Source: Rickettsia sp. MEAM1 (Bemisia tabaci)
Lineage (GTDB): Bacteria; Pseudomonadota; Alphaproteobacteria; Rickettsiales; Rickettsiaceae
DNA: 64,000 bases
Assembly: GCF_002285905.1 (NCBI RefSeq)
Contig: NZ_CP016305.1
Coordinates: 248,001-312,000 of the forward strand
Reading direction: 5' to 3'
The translations under genes and the position numbers were made by a program. The notes below the pieces were generated by a model. The model did no database searches. It worked only from the letters and a program-made list of their open reading frames with translations, and had not been told where the DNA came from. Positions 9,207 to 18,778 of this stretch are shown here, piece after piece (within the stretch, counting starts at the first letter, position 1; each line of letters starts with the position of its first letter).

Positions 9207-10710
9207 AATTTTGTTTATTTTTCAAAAAGATTGTTTTACCACAAATAAACACAAACATCAAGCCACCTACTATAGCAATAAGTCCGCCGCCGCCCATCAT
9301 ACCCATTAATAGCTTAGCAGATAACGGCATTACAGTATTTGGGTCTTTACGCATAACGCCATAACCACCGGCAAAAGCAAGCCCGAGTATATGCAGGATT
9401 TGCCCAAAAGTGAGGAGGTAGAGTGTGGTTGTTATTGTCATCCTGCGGCTTGACCGCGGGATCTTGTACCGCAGATTATGTTCTAAGATACCGCGATCAA
9501 GTCGCGGTATGACAGATTGATAACAATATCCCATGCACGCAATACTTATTCCTACAATAGAGCCATGATAATGAGCAGGGATCACTACATTTATGCCTGA
9601 TATATTTATGGCAATTAATCCTCCAAGTAGGAATAAAGTAATGGAACAGAGGAGGGTGGATTTGATTATATTGTCATTGCGAGGAAATTGCATAGCAATT
9701 GACGAAGCAATCTCAGCAGACATCCTGAGATTGCCACGCTCCTTATAGTCGCTCGCAATGACGCTACAGTGACATACCCACTCAAACCCTATTCCTCCAA
9801 TACATAATCCGGGTGCTATTCCGCCTAAATATTTCATATGGTTGGTATAAAATTCTTTAAAGTTACCATCGATAATATCGTAAGAGATATGCCCCCAAAT
9901 AATAAGAGTGCTGAAAACAAAATTTAAATATAGCAAGAATAGATAGAATTTTTGGAATTTTGATTCTTTGCCTATTAGCTTTTCAAATAACATAATCCAA
10001 ATAAACATTGCTATTTGAGTATAAATAAATTGCAATAAATGACCGCCACTCCAAAAAAGTAGCTCATAATAAAATTCTATTTCGATAGGAATAATTTGTA
10101 TAACATTTTGTAAATCACTATAAGAACACCAAAAACAAACCCAACTCAAGATATACATTATTATAGTCGATAAAATAGTGAAGTTAACTAAATTACTCCA
10201 GTTTGCCCAGTTGAAAAAATATAGAATGTTTATAGCGTATAATAGCAAAGTAATACCGAATAAGCTAAGACCTAAGACGAATATTATATTTTCAAGCATC
10301 GGTATATAATTATTCATGATCGGATTATGTCCAGCTATAGGGGAAATGGCTATAAGTATGGTAGCAAAGAAAGCTAATTTATGCATTATGTCATTCCCGC
10401 GAAAGCGGGAATCTAGAAAAAATATACTGGATTCCCGCTTTCGCGGGAATGACATAGAGGGTTGCGAGAATGACAAAGACCAAATACTTGCTGTAATAGA
10501 CAGTAACCAAATCAATACCGATAAATCAACATGAATAATTAATGCAGATTTGAAAATATGAGGATTAGGGAAAAAACTAGCTAGCTGCGGCGTTCGAAGC
10601 ACCACCAAAACAACCGAGTATAAACCCGCAAACGCTAAAGATGTAATACCAAGCTTAAGCCAAGCTAAGGATAAATTATTGCCTTGTAAACGAGTATAAT
10701 CGAAATTCAT
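9196..10710 (-). CDS. Divergent heme-copper-oxidase-like subunit I, with three in-frame palindromic repeats
   Basis: Polytopic inner-membrane protein of 504 aa, about 12 helices. It resembles subunit I of heme-copper oxidases through His60 ([11 protein letters not shown], helix II position), His224 ([11 protein letters not shown], helix VI) and the HxH of helix X (PAHYHGS, His380 and His382). The double His expected in helix VII is not seen (WGHISY has one), so catalysis is doubtful. Three loops are foreign: about residues 86-108 (type A repeat), 315-345 (type B) and 398-424 (type C). All are in frame and lie between membrane segments. Without them the protein would be about 425 aa. It could be a functional quinol or nitric-oxide-reductase-type protein or a relic kept for another role. 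No subunit II gene is adjacent. Confidence 0.72.
   Translation of the reverse strand: MNFDYTRLQGNNLSLAWLKLGITSLAFAGLYSVVLVVLRTPQLASFFPNPHIFKSALIIHVDLSVLIWLLSITASIWSLSFSQPSMSFPRKRESSIFFLDSRFRGNDIMHKLAFFATILIAISPIAGHNPIMNNYIPMLENIIFVLGLSLFGITLLLYAINILYFFNWANWSNLVNFTILSTIIMYILSWVCFWCSYSDLQNVIQIIPIEIEFYYELLFWSGGHLLQFIYTQIAMFIWIMLFEKLIGKESKFQKFYLFLLYLNFVFSTLIIWGHISYDIIDGNFKEFYTNHMKYLGGIAPGLCIGGIGFEWVCHCSVIASDYKERGNLRMSAEIASSIAMQFPRNDNIIKSTLLCSITLFLLGGLIAINISGINVVIPAHYHGSIVGISIACMGYCYQSVIPRLDRGILEHNLRYKIPRSSRRMTITTTLYLLTFGQILHILGLAFAGGYGVMRKDPNTVMPLSAKLLMGMMGGGGLIAIVGGLMFVFICGKTIFLKNKQNYDD
9437..9514. repeat. Type C palindromic repeat inside the oxidase-like gene
   Basis: Arms GTCATCCTGCGGCTTGACCG and CAAGTCGCGGTATGAC with the inner block GTTCTAAGATACCGCGATC. 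It is translated on the minus strand as [17 protein letters not shown], in frame. Confidence 0.85.
9673..9762. repeat. Type B palindromic repeat inside the oxidase-like gene
   Basis: Arms GTCATTGCGAGG and GCTCGCAATGAC, with the inner pair GCAATCTCA/TGAGATTGC. It is translated on the minus strand through [19 protein letters not shown] and onward without a stop. Confidence 0.85.
10389..10454. repeat. Type A palindromic repeat inside the oxidase-like gene
   Basis: Near-perfect 66-bp palindrome with arms TGTCATTCCCGCGAAAGCGG. It encodes MSFPRKRES...LDSRFRGND within the minus-strand gene, the peptide hallmark of rickettsial palindromic elements in proteins. Confidence 0.9.
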
Positions 10711-10794
10711 GATAGAATAATAATTAATTAAAATTTATTGCTTGTAAAAGATGAAAATTATATTTTAAAGTTGCGAAATCAAAAAAGCATATTT

Positions 10795-11270
10795 ATGTTC
10801 AATTTCTTACAATCGAATTATGAGTTATTTTTAATATCAATCTATACATTTTTAATCATATTAACAATAAGACATTTTATTAAAAATAAATATCTAATAA
10901 TTTTGTGTCATGCGGTCACATTTTTAACATTTTTTGTTATGTCTATTGGCGGAGGAAGTGCAGAAAATGATGCATATAAGCGATATGAAGAATTTGTTTT
11001 GTTAGAACAGGATAAGCAATTAGAAAATGCTAAAAAAATCCTAACCAATTTGATTCAATGTTTCAAATTGATCTTATGCAGTTCAAAGATTCAGCTGAAT
11101 TTAAAAAATATCTACTAGATATGGATAATTCCGTAGATAAAAGTGAGGCTATGATGTTAGGATGGATTTTCGCATTTTTATATGAAATTTCTAACATTTT
11201 TGCTTTCTTACTTGTTTTGGTTTTCCGGAAAAACTGTATGAATAAATTTTTAAGCAGATATGTTAGGTGA
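10795..11270 (+). pseudogene. Small membrane protein, frameshifted
   Basis: I do not recognise the family. Frame 1 from ATG 10795 (MFNFLQSNYELF) encodes two transmembrane segments (LFLISIYTFLIILTI and LIILCHAVTFLTFFVMSI) and a charged stretch ending LENAKK. One base is missing in the A run at 11032-11038. Restoring it joins NPNQFDSMFQIDLMQFKDS in the other frame and a third helix (WIFAFLYEISNIFAFLLVLVF). The restored product is about 158 aa. The end overlaps the convergent dehydratase gene by 21 bp. A TTG start at 10738 is possible but less likely. Confidence 0.6.
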
Positions 11271-12251
11271 CATGGTTAAATACTCTTCTTTCCACAACTC
11301 GTTATAAAGGATAGGGTCGATATTACCGCCGGATATTAGCACAAGTAGCTTTTTAGGAGTTGTCTGTGTTTTTAGCCAATTTACTACCGAAATCATATTT
11401 ATACTACTTGATGGCTCGCATATTACTTTCAGCAAATGGGTAAGCCAAGCCGTCCAATAATATATTTCATATTCTTCAGCTAAATAAAAATGATCAAGTT
11501 TTTTTAAATATTCAAATGTACGTGTTGAAACACTAAGAGTTTTAAGACCGTCTGCAATGGTACTAGGTGAATCCTTAAACCTAAATATATCATTATTCTT
11601 AACTGATAAATAAGCATCATTAGCCGATAGCGGTTCTGAGCCTATCAATAAACTAGTTGGTGATATTAATTCTTTGGCAAGGTAAGAGCCTGAGATCAGT
11701 CCGCCACCGCCGCAAGAGGCAAAAATAGCATCAGGGCTAAACCCTAATTGTTGTAAAGCCTCATAGCATAACGTACCAGCGCCCGCTATCGTAGAATCGC
11801 TATCGGATGGGTGCATATAGTAAAAGCCTTGCATTTCGTCTAGTTTTGCTTTTTCTTCCGCTTCTTGCCGAGTATCGGTATATATAACTTCCCCGCCATA
11901 ATGAATTACTGCTTGCTGTTTTACACGAGAAGTATTTAACGGCAAATAAATTCTTGCTTTAATACCAAGTATCTTACTGGCATAAGCAAGTCCGATTCCA
12001 TGATTACCTGTGCTATAACCAACTATTTTTTCGGGTAGCTTTCTCTGTTCTTTTAATTCTAATAAATGATTTAATACGCCTCTTACTTTAAATGCCCCAG
12101 TTTTTTGCAGTGATTCAACCTTAAAAAAAACTTCATGTCCAAGCATCTCGTTTAAGCTTTCAGAATGAACCATAGGAGTTAAATGCAGATATTGTTTAAT
12201 CCTGTTATGTGCAGTTGCTACATTTTTAGGATTTTGAAGTAATAAATTCAT
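11250..12251 (-). CDS. PLP-dependent threonine/serine dehydratase (fold type II)
   Basis: Cytoplasmic pyridoxal-phosphate enzyme of 333 aa, short like catabolic threonine dehydratases or serine racemases; it lacks the regulatory ACT domain of biosynthetic IlvA. The Schiff-base lysine is Lys55 in KTGAFKVRG. The phosphate-binding loop CGGGGLISG is near residue 180, and the C-terminal SGGNID matches the cofactor-ring motif. The GYSTGNHGIGLAYA block corresponds to the substrate-binding SxGNHxxxxA loop. The likely reaction is deamination of threonine or serine to a 2-oxoacid; which substrate is used cannot be told from sequence. Confidence 0.85.
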   Translation of the reverse strand: MNLLLQNPKNVATAHNRIKQYLHLTPMVHSESLNEMLGHEVFFKVESLQKTGAFKVRGVLNHLLELKEQRKLPEKIVGYSTGNHGIGLAYASKILGIKARIYLPLNTSRVKQQAVIHYGGEVIYTDTRQEAEEKAKLDEMQGFYYMHPSDSDSTIAGAGTLCYEALQQLGFSPDAIFASCGGGGLISGSYLAKELISPTSLLIGSEPLSANDAYLSVKNNDIFRFKDSPSTIADGLKTLSVSTRTFEYLKKLDHFYLAEEYEIYYWTAWLTHLLKVICEPSSSINMISVVNWLKTQTTPKKLLVLISGGNIDPILYNELWKEEYLTMSPNISA

Positions 12252-12330
12252 AAATAATAATGGTAGCTTGAAATAGTCTTAATACTATATTATATAATTA
12301 ATAACCGTCAAATTTCAAAGGTTTTAATTG

Positions 12331-14658
12331 ATGAATAAAAAATCACTGCCATTAATGGCACTGCGAGATATAGTAGTATTTCCTGGTGTAATTGCTCCTG
12401 TATTTGTAGGTAGGCAAAAATCCCTGCATGCTCTTTCTAATACTACACTTTCCGAAGAAGATAATAGCAAGTACATTTTAGTAACATTGCAGAAAAAATT
12501 CGATCAAGAAAACCCAAATAAAAACGAGCTTTACGATGTTGGCATACTTGCTAAGGTTATTCAAATAGTAAAATTGCCTAACACTACCGCAAAAATTTTA
12601 GTAGAGGCGATAGCAAGAGTAAAGATAAGTAATATTAAAGGTGATGAAGCATTCGAAGCAAATTATGAAATTATTCCTGATGAAGAAATATTCGATGCTA
12701 ATAATATGCGGTCATTAGTTGATAATGCTGTGCAGTTATTTGCTAAATATGCAGGTAGTGATAAAAAAATCAATGCAGAAATTATTGAAACTATAAATAA
12801 AGAAATAAGTGAGACTACTAATTTTATAAATATTATAAATATTTTAGCTTCACATCTGATTACTTCGCTTGAAGAAAAACAACGCTTACTTGAGGAGATA
12901 AGTCCTTTTAAGCGTATCAGTACAATTATTAACATCCTTACATCCAATATAGTTAATTCAGAAACCGAACAAGCTTTGCAGCAAAGGGTGAAAAAGCAAA
13001 TAGAGAAAACCCAGCGTGATTATTATTTGCACGAGCAGATGAAAGCAATTCAGAAAGAGCTTGATGAAGATAAATCAGATCTTGCTGAATTTGATAAAAA
13101 AATTAAAGCTGCAAAACTATCGAAAGAAGCTAGAGAAAAAGCCGAAGCTGAACTTAAAAAGCTTCGCACTATGAACCAGATGTCAGCAGAATCCGGAGTA
13201 ACACGTAATTATCTTGAGACGTTACTTAGCCTGCCTTGGGGTAAATATGATAATAGTAAAATTGATATTAACCAAGCTGAAAAAATCCTAAATCGTGATC
13301 ATTTTGGCTTAGAGAAAGTTAAAGAGCGAATAATAGAATATTTAGCAGTATTACAGCGTTCCAGTAAAATCAGAGGTCCTATATTATGCTTAATCGGTCC
13401 TCCTGGCGTTGGTAAAACATCTTTAATAAAATCTATTGCCGAGGTGATGGGTAGAAAATATACCAAATTTGCCTTAGGCGGTGTTCGAGATGAGGCTGAA
13501 ATTAGAGGGCATAGAAAAACTTATCTTGGCTCAATGCCTGGTAAAATCCTTACTCAGCTTAAGAAAGTTAAGACAAGTAACCCTGTTATGTTACTTGATG
13601 AAATAGATAAAATGGGTTCGGACTTTAGAGGTGATCCTGCATCAGCATTGCTTGAGGTGTTAGATCCTGAACAAAATAGCCATTTTGTCGATCATTATCT
13701 AGAAGTGGAATATGATTTATCAAATGTAATATTTATTGCGACTGCTAACTCTTATAATTTACCTAGAGCTTTAATCGATAGAATGGAAATTATCGATATT
13801 TCCGGTTATGTAGAAGAAGAAAAAATCCAAATTGCTAAGAATTATCTAGTTCCTAAGCAGCTTAAAATGCATAAAATTAGAAAGGATGAAATTACTATCT
13901 CCGATGATGCTATTTTAGATTTAATTAGATATTACACTAAAGAGTCAGGCGTAAGATCATTAGAGCGTGAAATAGGAGCATTAACCAGAAAGGCATTAAA
14001 GCAAATTCTAGCTGATAAAAAAATTAAGCATATTTCTGTAGATAGCAATAATTTAGAAGAGTTTTTAGGTGCTAGAAAATATAATTTTGGTCTTGCTGAA
14101 AAAAAGGATCAAATAGGTAGTACTACAGGGCTTGCTTATACGGAGGTAGGCGGTGAGCTTTTAACTATTGAGGCTTTATCATTCCCAGGAAAAGGTGAAA
14201 TCAAAACTACCGGAAAACTCGGTGATGTAATGAAAGAATCAGCAATGGCTGCATATAGCTGCTTTAGAAGTAGAGCGGCTGATTTCGGCTTAAAATATGA
14301 AGATTATAAAGATTTTGATGTTCATATCCACGTTCCCGCTGGTGCTATTCCAAAAGATGGTCCTTCTGCTGGTTGTGCTTTGTTTACCACCATTGTTTCG
14401 TTGATGACTAAAATACTGGTACGCCGCACTGTTGCTATGACTGGTGAGGTAACTTTACGAGGGAATGTTCTACCGATTGGCGGTCTTAAGGAAAAGCTGC
14501 TAGCAGCAAGTAGGGGAGGGATTAAGACAGTATTAATTCCGGAAGAAAATGTCAAAGATTTGAAAGACATACCACCGAATATAAAAAGTAGTCTAGAAAT
14601 TATCCCTGTTTCAAATATTGATCAGGTTTTAGAGCATGCATTGACTAAGAAGCCTTAG
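12331..14658 (+). CDS. lon: ATP-dependent protease La
   Basis: Homo-oligomeric AAA+ serine protease that degrades misfolded and regulatory proteins in the cytoplasm. 775 aa from ATG 12331; a TTG three bases earlier is also possible. Order: N-terminal substrate domain with LPLMALRDIVVFPG, a coiled-coil linker (about 200-290), Walker A GPPGVGKTS near residue 356, Walker B VMLLDEIDKMG, and the C-terminal peptidase with catalytic Ser679 in KDGPSAG and Lys720 in GGLKEKLLAA. All catalytic residues are present. It is preceded by an AT-rich region divergent from the dehydratase gene and followed by repeat sequence. Confidence 0.97.
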   Translation: MNKKSLPLMALRDIVVFPGVIAPVFVGRQKSLHALSNTTLSEEDNSKYILVTLQKKFDQENPNKNELYDVGILAKVIQIVKLPNTTAKILVEAIARVKISNIKGDEAFEANYEIIPDEEIFDANNMRSLVDNAVQLFAKYAGSDKKINAEIIETINKEISETTNFINIINILASHLITSLEEKQRLLEEISPFKRISTIINILTSNIVNSETEQALQQRVKKQIEKTQRDYYLHEQMKAIQKELDEDKSDLAEFDKKIKAAKLSKEAREKAEAELKKLRTMNQMSAESGVTRNYLETLLSLPWGKYDNSKIDINQAEKILNRDHFGLEKVKERIIEYLAVLQRSSKIRGPILCLIGPPGVGKTSLIKSIAEVMGRKYTKFALGGVRDEAEIRGHRKTYLGSMPGKILTQLKKVKTSNPVMLLDEIDKMGSDFRGDPASALLEVLDPEQNSHFVDHYLEVEYDLSNVIFIATANSYNLPRALIDRMEIIDISGYVEEEKIQIAKNYLVPKQLKMHKIRKDEITISDDAILDLIRYYTKESGVRSLEREIGALTRKALKQILADKKIKHISVDSNNLEEFLGARKYNFGLAEKKDQIGSTTGLAYTEVGGELLTIEALSFPGKGEIKTTGKLGDVMKESAMAAYSCFRSRAADFGLKYEDYKDFDVHIHVPAGAIPKDGPSAGCALFTTIVSLMTKILVRRTVAMTGEVTLRGNVLPIGGLKEKLLAASRGGIKTVLIPEENVKDLKDIPPNIKSSLEIIPVSNIDQVLEHALTKKP

Positions 14659-14681
14659 AATACTAATTATCACAGCGTTAT

Positions 14682-14839
14682 TTCTGTCATCTAGCTCACT
14701 TGTAGTAGGATTCACTAGAACAACTGTCATTCCATTGCGGCTTTATTGCGTAGATCAGTTTTCCAGTTCTCATCCCGCGAGCTTGTAGCGTGATCCATTT
14801 TTTGGATCTAGTTAGCAAGCCACGGGATGACAGAATGAC
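14682..14839. repeat. Composite palindromic repeat after lon
   Basis: Ends TTCTGTCAT and ATGACAGAA in inverted orientation. The inner sequence has TCATCCCGCGAGCTTGTAGC and a GGATCTAG hairpin. It is a degenerate type C-like element. The gap 14659-14983 otherwise holds only the right end of the IS200 relic. Confidence 0.65.
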
Positions 14840-14924
14840 TATCACAAATAATATCTATCATCAGCATAAATATCATATTTAATTAAAGTTACTTTAAGTT
14901 AAGAATTTATCATAAAAACTAAAC

Positions 14925-15317
14925 AACCCTCAGCTATAAGCTGAGGGGTTATAAAGTGGAATCGATTAGAAATCGATCATCATTCACAGGTTCACCACTA
15001 ACTTGCTAAGAGATATTTGCGGCTTATATGAGATAAACATATGTACGTGATCACATGATATTTTCCCTGAAATTATATGTACTTCATGTTCCATACAAAT
15101 CTGCCTCAGTAAATCTCTAGTCCTTTCCGATACTTTGCCTATCAATATTCTCTTCCTATATTTTGGTATCCATATAAGATGCACTTTTAAATCATACTGA
15201 CTATGACTATTCTTTCTATAACTTCTCATTTCTTGATATAAATTCATTGCTAAAGCAATTTCATTATATCTTCCCTTCGCCTAAAGGCGAGGGATTTTTG
15301 ATCCCCGAAGGGGGACA
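14925..15317 (-). mobile_element. IS200/IS605-family relic
   Basis: A terminal hairpin AACCCTCAGC...GCTGAGGGGTT (14925-14950) on one side and hairpins TCCCTTCGCC...GGCGAGGGA (15272-15293) and CCCCGAAGGGG (about 15303-15314) on the other bracket a truncated TnpA gene. Such subterminal hairpins are how IS200/IS605 ends are recognised. The element has an internal deletion and is presumably immobile. Confidence 0.7.
14984..15247 (-). pseudogene. IS200-type transposase TnpA, C-terminally truncated
   Basis: Y1/HUH transposase N-terminus of 87 aa: YDLKVHLIWIPKYRKRIL is the typical first strand, and CDHVHMFIS carries the HxH metal-binding pair. The family is about 140-150 aa. Here the reading stops right after ISLSKLV with three unrelated residues, so the helix bearing the catalytic tyrosine is missing and the product cannot transpose. 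It lies between lon and the KGG-like gene inside recognisable terminal hairpins. Confidence 0.8.
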
Positions 15318-15359
15318 TTAAAGTCTATAATTTTTGTAAAAAATAATAAATTAAAACGC

Positions 15360-15387
15360 TTGACATATTTTTTTAGAGGAGTATCTT
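15360..15387 (+). promoter_or_regulatory. Candidate sigma-70 promoter for the KGG-like gene
   Basis: TTGACA (15360-15365) and TATCTT (15382-15387) with a 16-bp spacer. The start codon is at 15464 with AAGGAGG six bases upstream, an unusually strong ribosome site for this AT-rich window. Confidence 0.6.
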
Positions 15388-15463
15388 GTGGCTGTAGGTT
15401 GTTTATCAGCTTACGTTAACTTACTAATAGTGTTCAATATATTTTGAACATAAGGAGGTTATT

Positions 15464-15670
15464 ATGACCATTCATAAAAACAATCATCACAGTAAAAATG
15501 AAGAAAAACACAATAATAATTTATCGCATGCAGCAGCAGTAATGCATAGCAAGGATTCTTCTCCGGAAGAGCGAAGCAAGGCTGCTTCTACCATGGGTCA
15601 TAAAGGAGGGGGCATGGCAGTAGTCATGGTTCTCATAGTTCCCATAAAAACCATCGATAATTTATTATAA
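15464..15670 (+). pseudogene. KGG-motif, His-rich small protein with a G-run frameshift
   Basis: Small hydrophilic protein: a His/Asn-rich start, then SPEERSKAASTMGHKGG, which resembles the KGG motif of Con-10/stress-induced small proteins. As read, the end is a hydrophobic 68-aa product (GMAVVMVLIVPI). If one G is restored in the run at 15608-15612, the tail becomes GHGSSHGSHSSHKNHR and stops at 15660, which matches the composition of the N-terminal half far better. So the current frame is probably broken, either truly or by a sequencing error in the homopolymer. Function unknown; a metal-binding or desiccation/stress role would be guesswork. Strong promoter and Shine-Dalgarno suggest high expression. 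Confidence 0.62.
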
Positions 15671-15799
15671 AATTAGTGTAGTTATGGTGTCTCCTTTAGT
15701 TTCCTAGAGGAGAAACTTTTACCATATCATCTTTTAGAAAACAGACTTCCATGTATGGATCGATTTTTCCGTTAGTGTAAGAAAATTACGAGAGTATCC

Positions 15800-15828
15800 T
15801 TGAAAGAAATGAATTATACATCTATAAT
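15800..15828 (+). promoter_or_regulatory. Candidate sigma-70 promoter for gyrA
   Basis: TTGAAA (15800-15805), exactly 17 bp, then a perfect TATAAT (15823-15828). Transcription would start near 15835, about 27 bases before the GTG of gyrA. Confidence 0.7.
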
Positions 15829-15861
15829 CAATATAATCATTAAATTCAAGGCTATATAATC

Positions 15862-18579
15862 GTGACTGATAATAATTCTTCTAATTTAGTACTGGTAAAT
15901 ATTGAAGATGAGATGAAAGTATCTTATCTTGACTATGCTATGAGCGTCATAGTAAGTAGGGCAATACCAGATGTTCGAGATGGCTTAAAGCCGGTACATC
16001 GCCGTATCATCTACTCAATGCATGAAGCTGGCAACCATGCAAACAGAGCTTACAGAAAATCCGCTAGAATAGTCGGTGACGTGATGGGTAAATACCATCC
16101 GCACGGTGATAGTGCTATTTACGATTCGTTAGTGCGTATGGCTCAAGATTTTTCGCTGCGTCTACCGCTTGTTGATGGGCAGGGTAATTTTGGCTCATTG
16201 GATGGTGACGCTGCGGCGGCAATGAGGTATACCGAATCACGTATGGCTAAAGTAGCCCATAAACTGATTGAGGATATCGATAAAGAAACTGTCAGTTTTA
16301 ACCCAAACTATGATGGTTCTGAAGAAGAGCCTTCAGTGCTGCCTTCTATGTTCCCGAACTTACTAGTAAACGGAAGTGGTGGTATTGCGGTTGGTATGGC
16401 AACTAATATTCCACCTCATAATCTTGGGGAGGTTATCGATGCTTGTTGTTTATATGTAGATAATAATGATATAGAAATTTTAGACCTTTTAGAAGTTGTT
16501 AAAGGTCCTGACTTCCCTACAAGCGGGATCATTCTAGGTGTTAATGGTATTAAATCAGCCTATTTAACAGGTAGGGGTAGCATCGCTATAAGAGGGCGAG
16601 CTGAGATTGAAAATTTAGGTAACGGACGTCAAGCAATTATTATTACCGAAATACCTTACATGGTAAATAAAGCAAGGCTTGTTGAAAAGATTGCCGAAAT
16701 GGTCAAGGAAAAGCGTATTGAGGGTATAAGCGATTTACGTGATGAGTCGAATAAAAACGGCATAAGAATTTATATTGAGCTAAAGAAAGATATTGTAGCT
16801 GAAGTAGTTTTAAACCAAATATATGCTTGTACACAGCTTCAAACTAGCTTTGGTGTTATAATGCTTGCTCTAAAAGATGGCTTGCCTAAGGTAATGAATT
16901 TAAAAGAAGTAATAGCGGCTTTCGTTAGCTTTAGGGAAGTAGTTATCACTAACCGCACTATATATTTACTTAATAAAGCAAGAGATAAAGCTCACATTTT
17001 ACTTGGGCTAACTATTGCTGTTAGCAATATCGACGAAATAATCCGTATTATAAAAGCTGCAAGCGATCCGAATGCTGCTAAACAAGAATTAATGGCCCGC
17101 AGCTGGGATGCATTAAATATTCTGCCGCTTGTGAAGTTAGTTGATGATAAGGCAATGTTGAATGAAGAGGGGAAATGTAGCTTTACCGAAGCTCAAGCAA
17201 AGGCAATTTTAGAGATGAGATTGCAACGCTTAACCGCCATGGAAAAGAATAAGTTAGAGGAAGATTTAAAGAACCTTGCCACTGAGATTACGGAGTATTT
17301 AAATATTTTAGGTTCACGTGAGCGGTTACTTGAAATTTTAAAAGAAGAGCTAATTAAAGTTAAAGAAGAATTTGCAACCCCTCGTCTTACCTCGATTGAA
17401 TTTGGTGAGTTTGATCAGGATATCGAAGATTTAATCCAGCGTGAAGAAATGGTAGTAACTGTAACGCTTGGCGGTTATATTAAGCGTGTGCCTCTAAGTA
17501 GTTATAGAGCTCAAAAACGAGGTGGTAAGGGTAGGTCAGGGCTTTCAATGCGTGATGAGGATATTACTACACAAGTTTTTGTTGGTAGCACTCATACTCC
17601 AATGTTATTCTTCTCAAATATCGGGCAGGTTTATAGCTTAAAACTATATAAATTGCCGCTAAGTAATCCGCAAGGGAAAGGTAGACCGATGGTCAATATA
17701 TTACCGCTTAAAGGTGATGAGCATATTACCAATATTATGCCGCTGCCTGAAAATCAAGATGAGTGGGATAATCTAAATATCATGTTCGCAACTGCTAAAG
17801 GTAATATTAGAAGAAGCGATTTATTAGATTTTAAAAAGATTCAGTCAAACGGTAAGATTGCAATTAGGCTTGATGAAGATGACAAGTTAATAGATGTAAA
17901 GCCTTGTAAAGAAGATGAGCATATTTTATTAGCGACTAAGTCCAGTAAAGCTCTAAGATTCCCTGTTGAGTCGTTGCGTGTGATTAAGAGCCGTACTTCC
18001 GACGGAGTGCGTGGTATGAGACTTGCCGAAGACGATTCAGTGATTTCTATGACTGTCTTGAGAGGTATCAAAGCTACACGTGAGGAGCGAGATGCTTATT
18101 TATCCGTATCGTGGGAGAAAAGACTTGAGATCGCTAAAGGGGAAGAATTTAATTCTGAAGAATTAGGCGTGGATTTGACTGCCGAATCTATTTTAGAAAT
18201 GGCAAATTCCGAAGAGTTTATTTTAACAGTAACTGAAAACGGCTTTGGTAAAAGAAGCTCGGCTTATGGTTATAGGATTACTGACCGTGGCGGTAGCGGT
18301 ATAATCAATATGGATATTAACGACAAAACCGGTTTAGTAGTTGGCGTTATGCCTGTTAAAATGGATGATGAGCTAATGCTTATCACCAATAGCGGTAAAT
18401 TAATCCGTTGTAAACTCGAAACAGTACGTATTACAGGGCGTAACACTAGCGGTGTTACTTTATTTAAGCTAGATGATGGGGAAAAAGTCGTGTCTGCTTC
18501 TCTAATTGCCGAAAGTTCTGATAATAATGAAGAAGAGGGTGAGTTTGAAGAAGAAGTGGCAGAAGAGGGGAGTGAATAA
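15862..18579 (+). CDS. gyrA: DNA gyrase subunit A
   Basis: Breakage-reunion subunit of gyrase, which with GyrB introduces negative supercoils. 905 aa from a GTG start chosen because the conserved N-terminal [16 protein letters not shown] follows directly. Catalytic Tyr123 lies in [10 protein letters not shown]. The quinolone-determining stretch [12 protein letters not shown] keeps Ser84 and Asp88, a sensitive-type configuration. The C-terminal beta-pinwheel carries the GyrA box [10 protein letters not shown], so supercoiling ability is retained. A poly-acidic tail (about 18 residues, Glu-rich) ends the protein. A good promoter lies immediately upstream. Confidence 0.97.
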   Translation: MTDNNSSNLVLVNIEDEMKVSYLDYAMSVIVSRAIPDVRDGLKPVHRRIIYSMHEAGNHANRAYRKSARIVGDVMGKYHPHGDSAIYDSLVRMAQDFSLRLPLVDGQGNFGSLDGDAAAAMRYTESRMAKVAHKLIEDIDKETVSFNPNYDGSEEEPSVLPSMFPNLLVNGSGGIAVGMATNIPPHNLGEVIDACCLYVDNNDIEILDLLEVVKGPDFPTSGIILGVNGIKSAYLTGRGSIAIRGRAEIENLGNGRQAIIITEIPYMVNKARLVEKIAEMVKEKRIEGISDLRDESNKNGIRIYIELKKDIVAEVVLNQIYACTQLQTSFGVIMLALKDGLPKVMNLKEVIAAFVSFREVVITNRTIYLLNKARDKAHILLGLTIAVSNIDEIIRIIKAASDPNAAKQELMARSWDALNILPLVKLVDDKAMLNEEGKCSFTEAQAKAILEMRLQRLTAMEKNKLEEDLKNLATEITEYLNILGSRERLLEILKEELIKVKEEFATPRLTSIEFGEFDQDIEDLIQREEMVVTVTLGGYIKRVPLSSYRAQKRGGKGRSGLSMRDEDITTQVFVGSTHTPMLFFSNIGQVYSLKLYKLPLSNPQGKGRPMVNILPLKGDEHITNIMPLPENQDEWDNLNIMFATAKGNIRRSDLLDFKKIQSNGKIAIRLDEDDKLIDVKPCKEDEHILLATKSSKALRFPVESLRVIKSRTSDGVRGMRLAEDDSVISMTVLRGIKATREERDAYLSVSWEKRLEIAKGEEFNSEELGVDLTAESILEMANSEEFILTVTENGFGKRSSAYGYRITDRGGSGIINMDINDKTGLVVGVMPVKMDDELMLITNSGKLIRCKLETVRITGRNTSGVTLFKLDDGEKVVSASLIAESSDNNEEEGEFEEEVAEEGSE

Positions 18580-18591
18580 AACGTCATTGCC

Positions 18592-18673
18592 GTCATTGCG
18601 AGCGACTAAAAGGAGCGTGGCAATCTCATGAAAGTGTCCTGAGATTGCTTCGTCGCTATGCTCCTCGCAATGA
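18592..18673. repeat. Type B palindromic repeat after gyrA
   Basis: Arms GTCATTGCGAGCGAC and CTCCTCGCAATGA with inner GCAATCTCA/TGAGATTGC. It lies 12 bp downstream of the gyrA stop and may act as a 3' hairpin for that transcript. Confidence 0.8.
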
Positions 18674-18778
18674 TGATATCTATACTTATTTAGTAATCCT
18701 AATTTTAGGATACAACCTTAGCAATTTAAATTGTATTTTTTGCTTACGTTACTTCTGTAAAATACTATAATATTCAAT

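Noticed and set aside
9437-10454. Short plus-strand frames through the palindromic repeats
   Set aside because: They consist of repeat-encoded peptides opposite a real minus-strand gene.
15862-16160. Quinolone resistance change in GyrA
   Set aside because: Ser84 and Asp88 are the sensitive-type residues, so no resistance is indicated.
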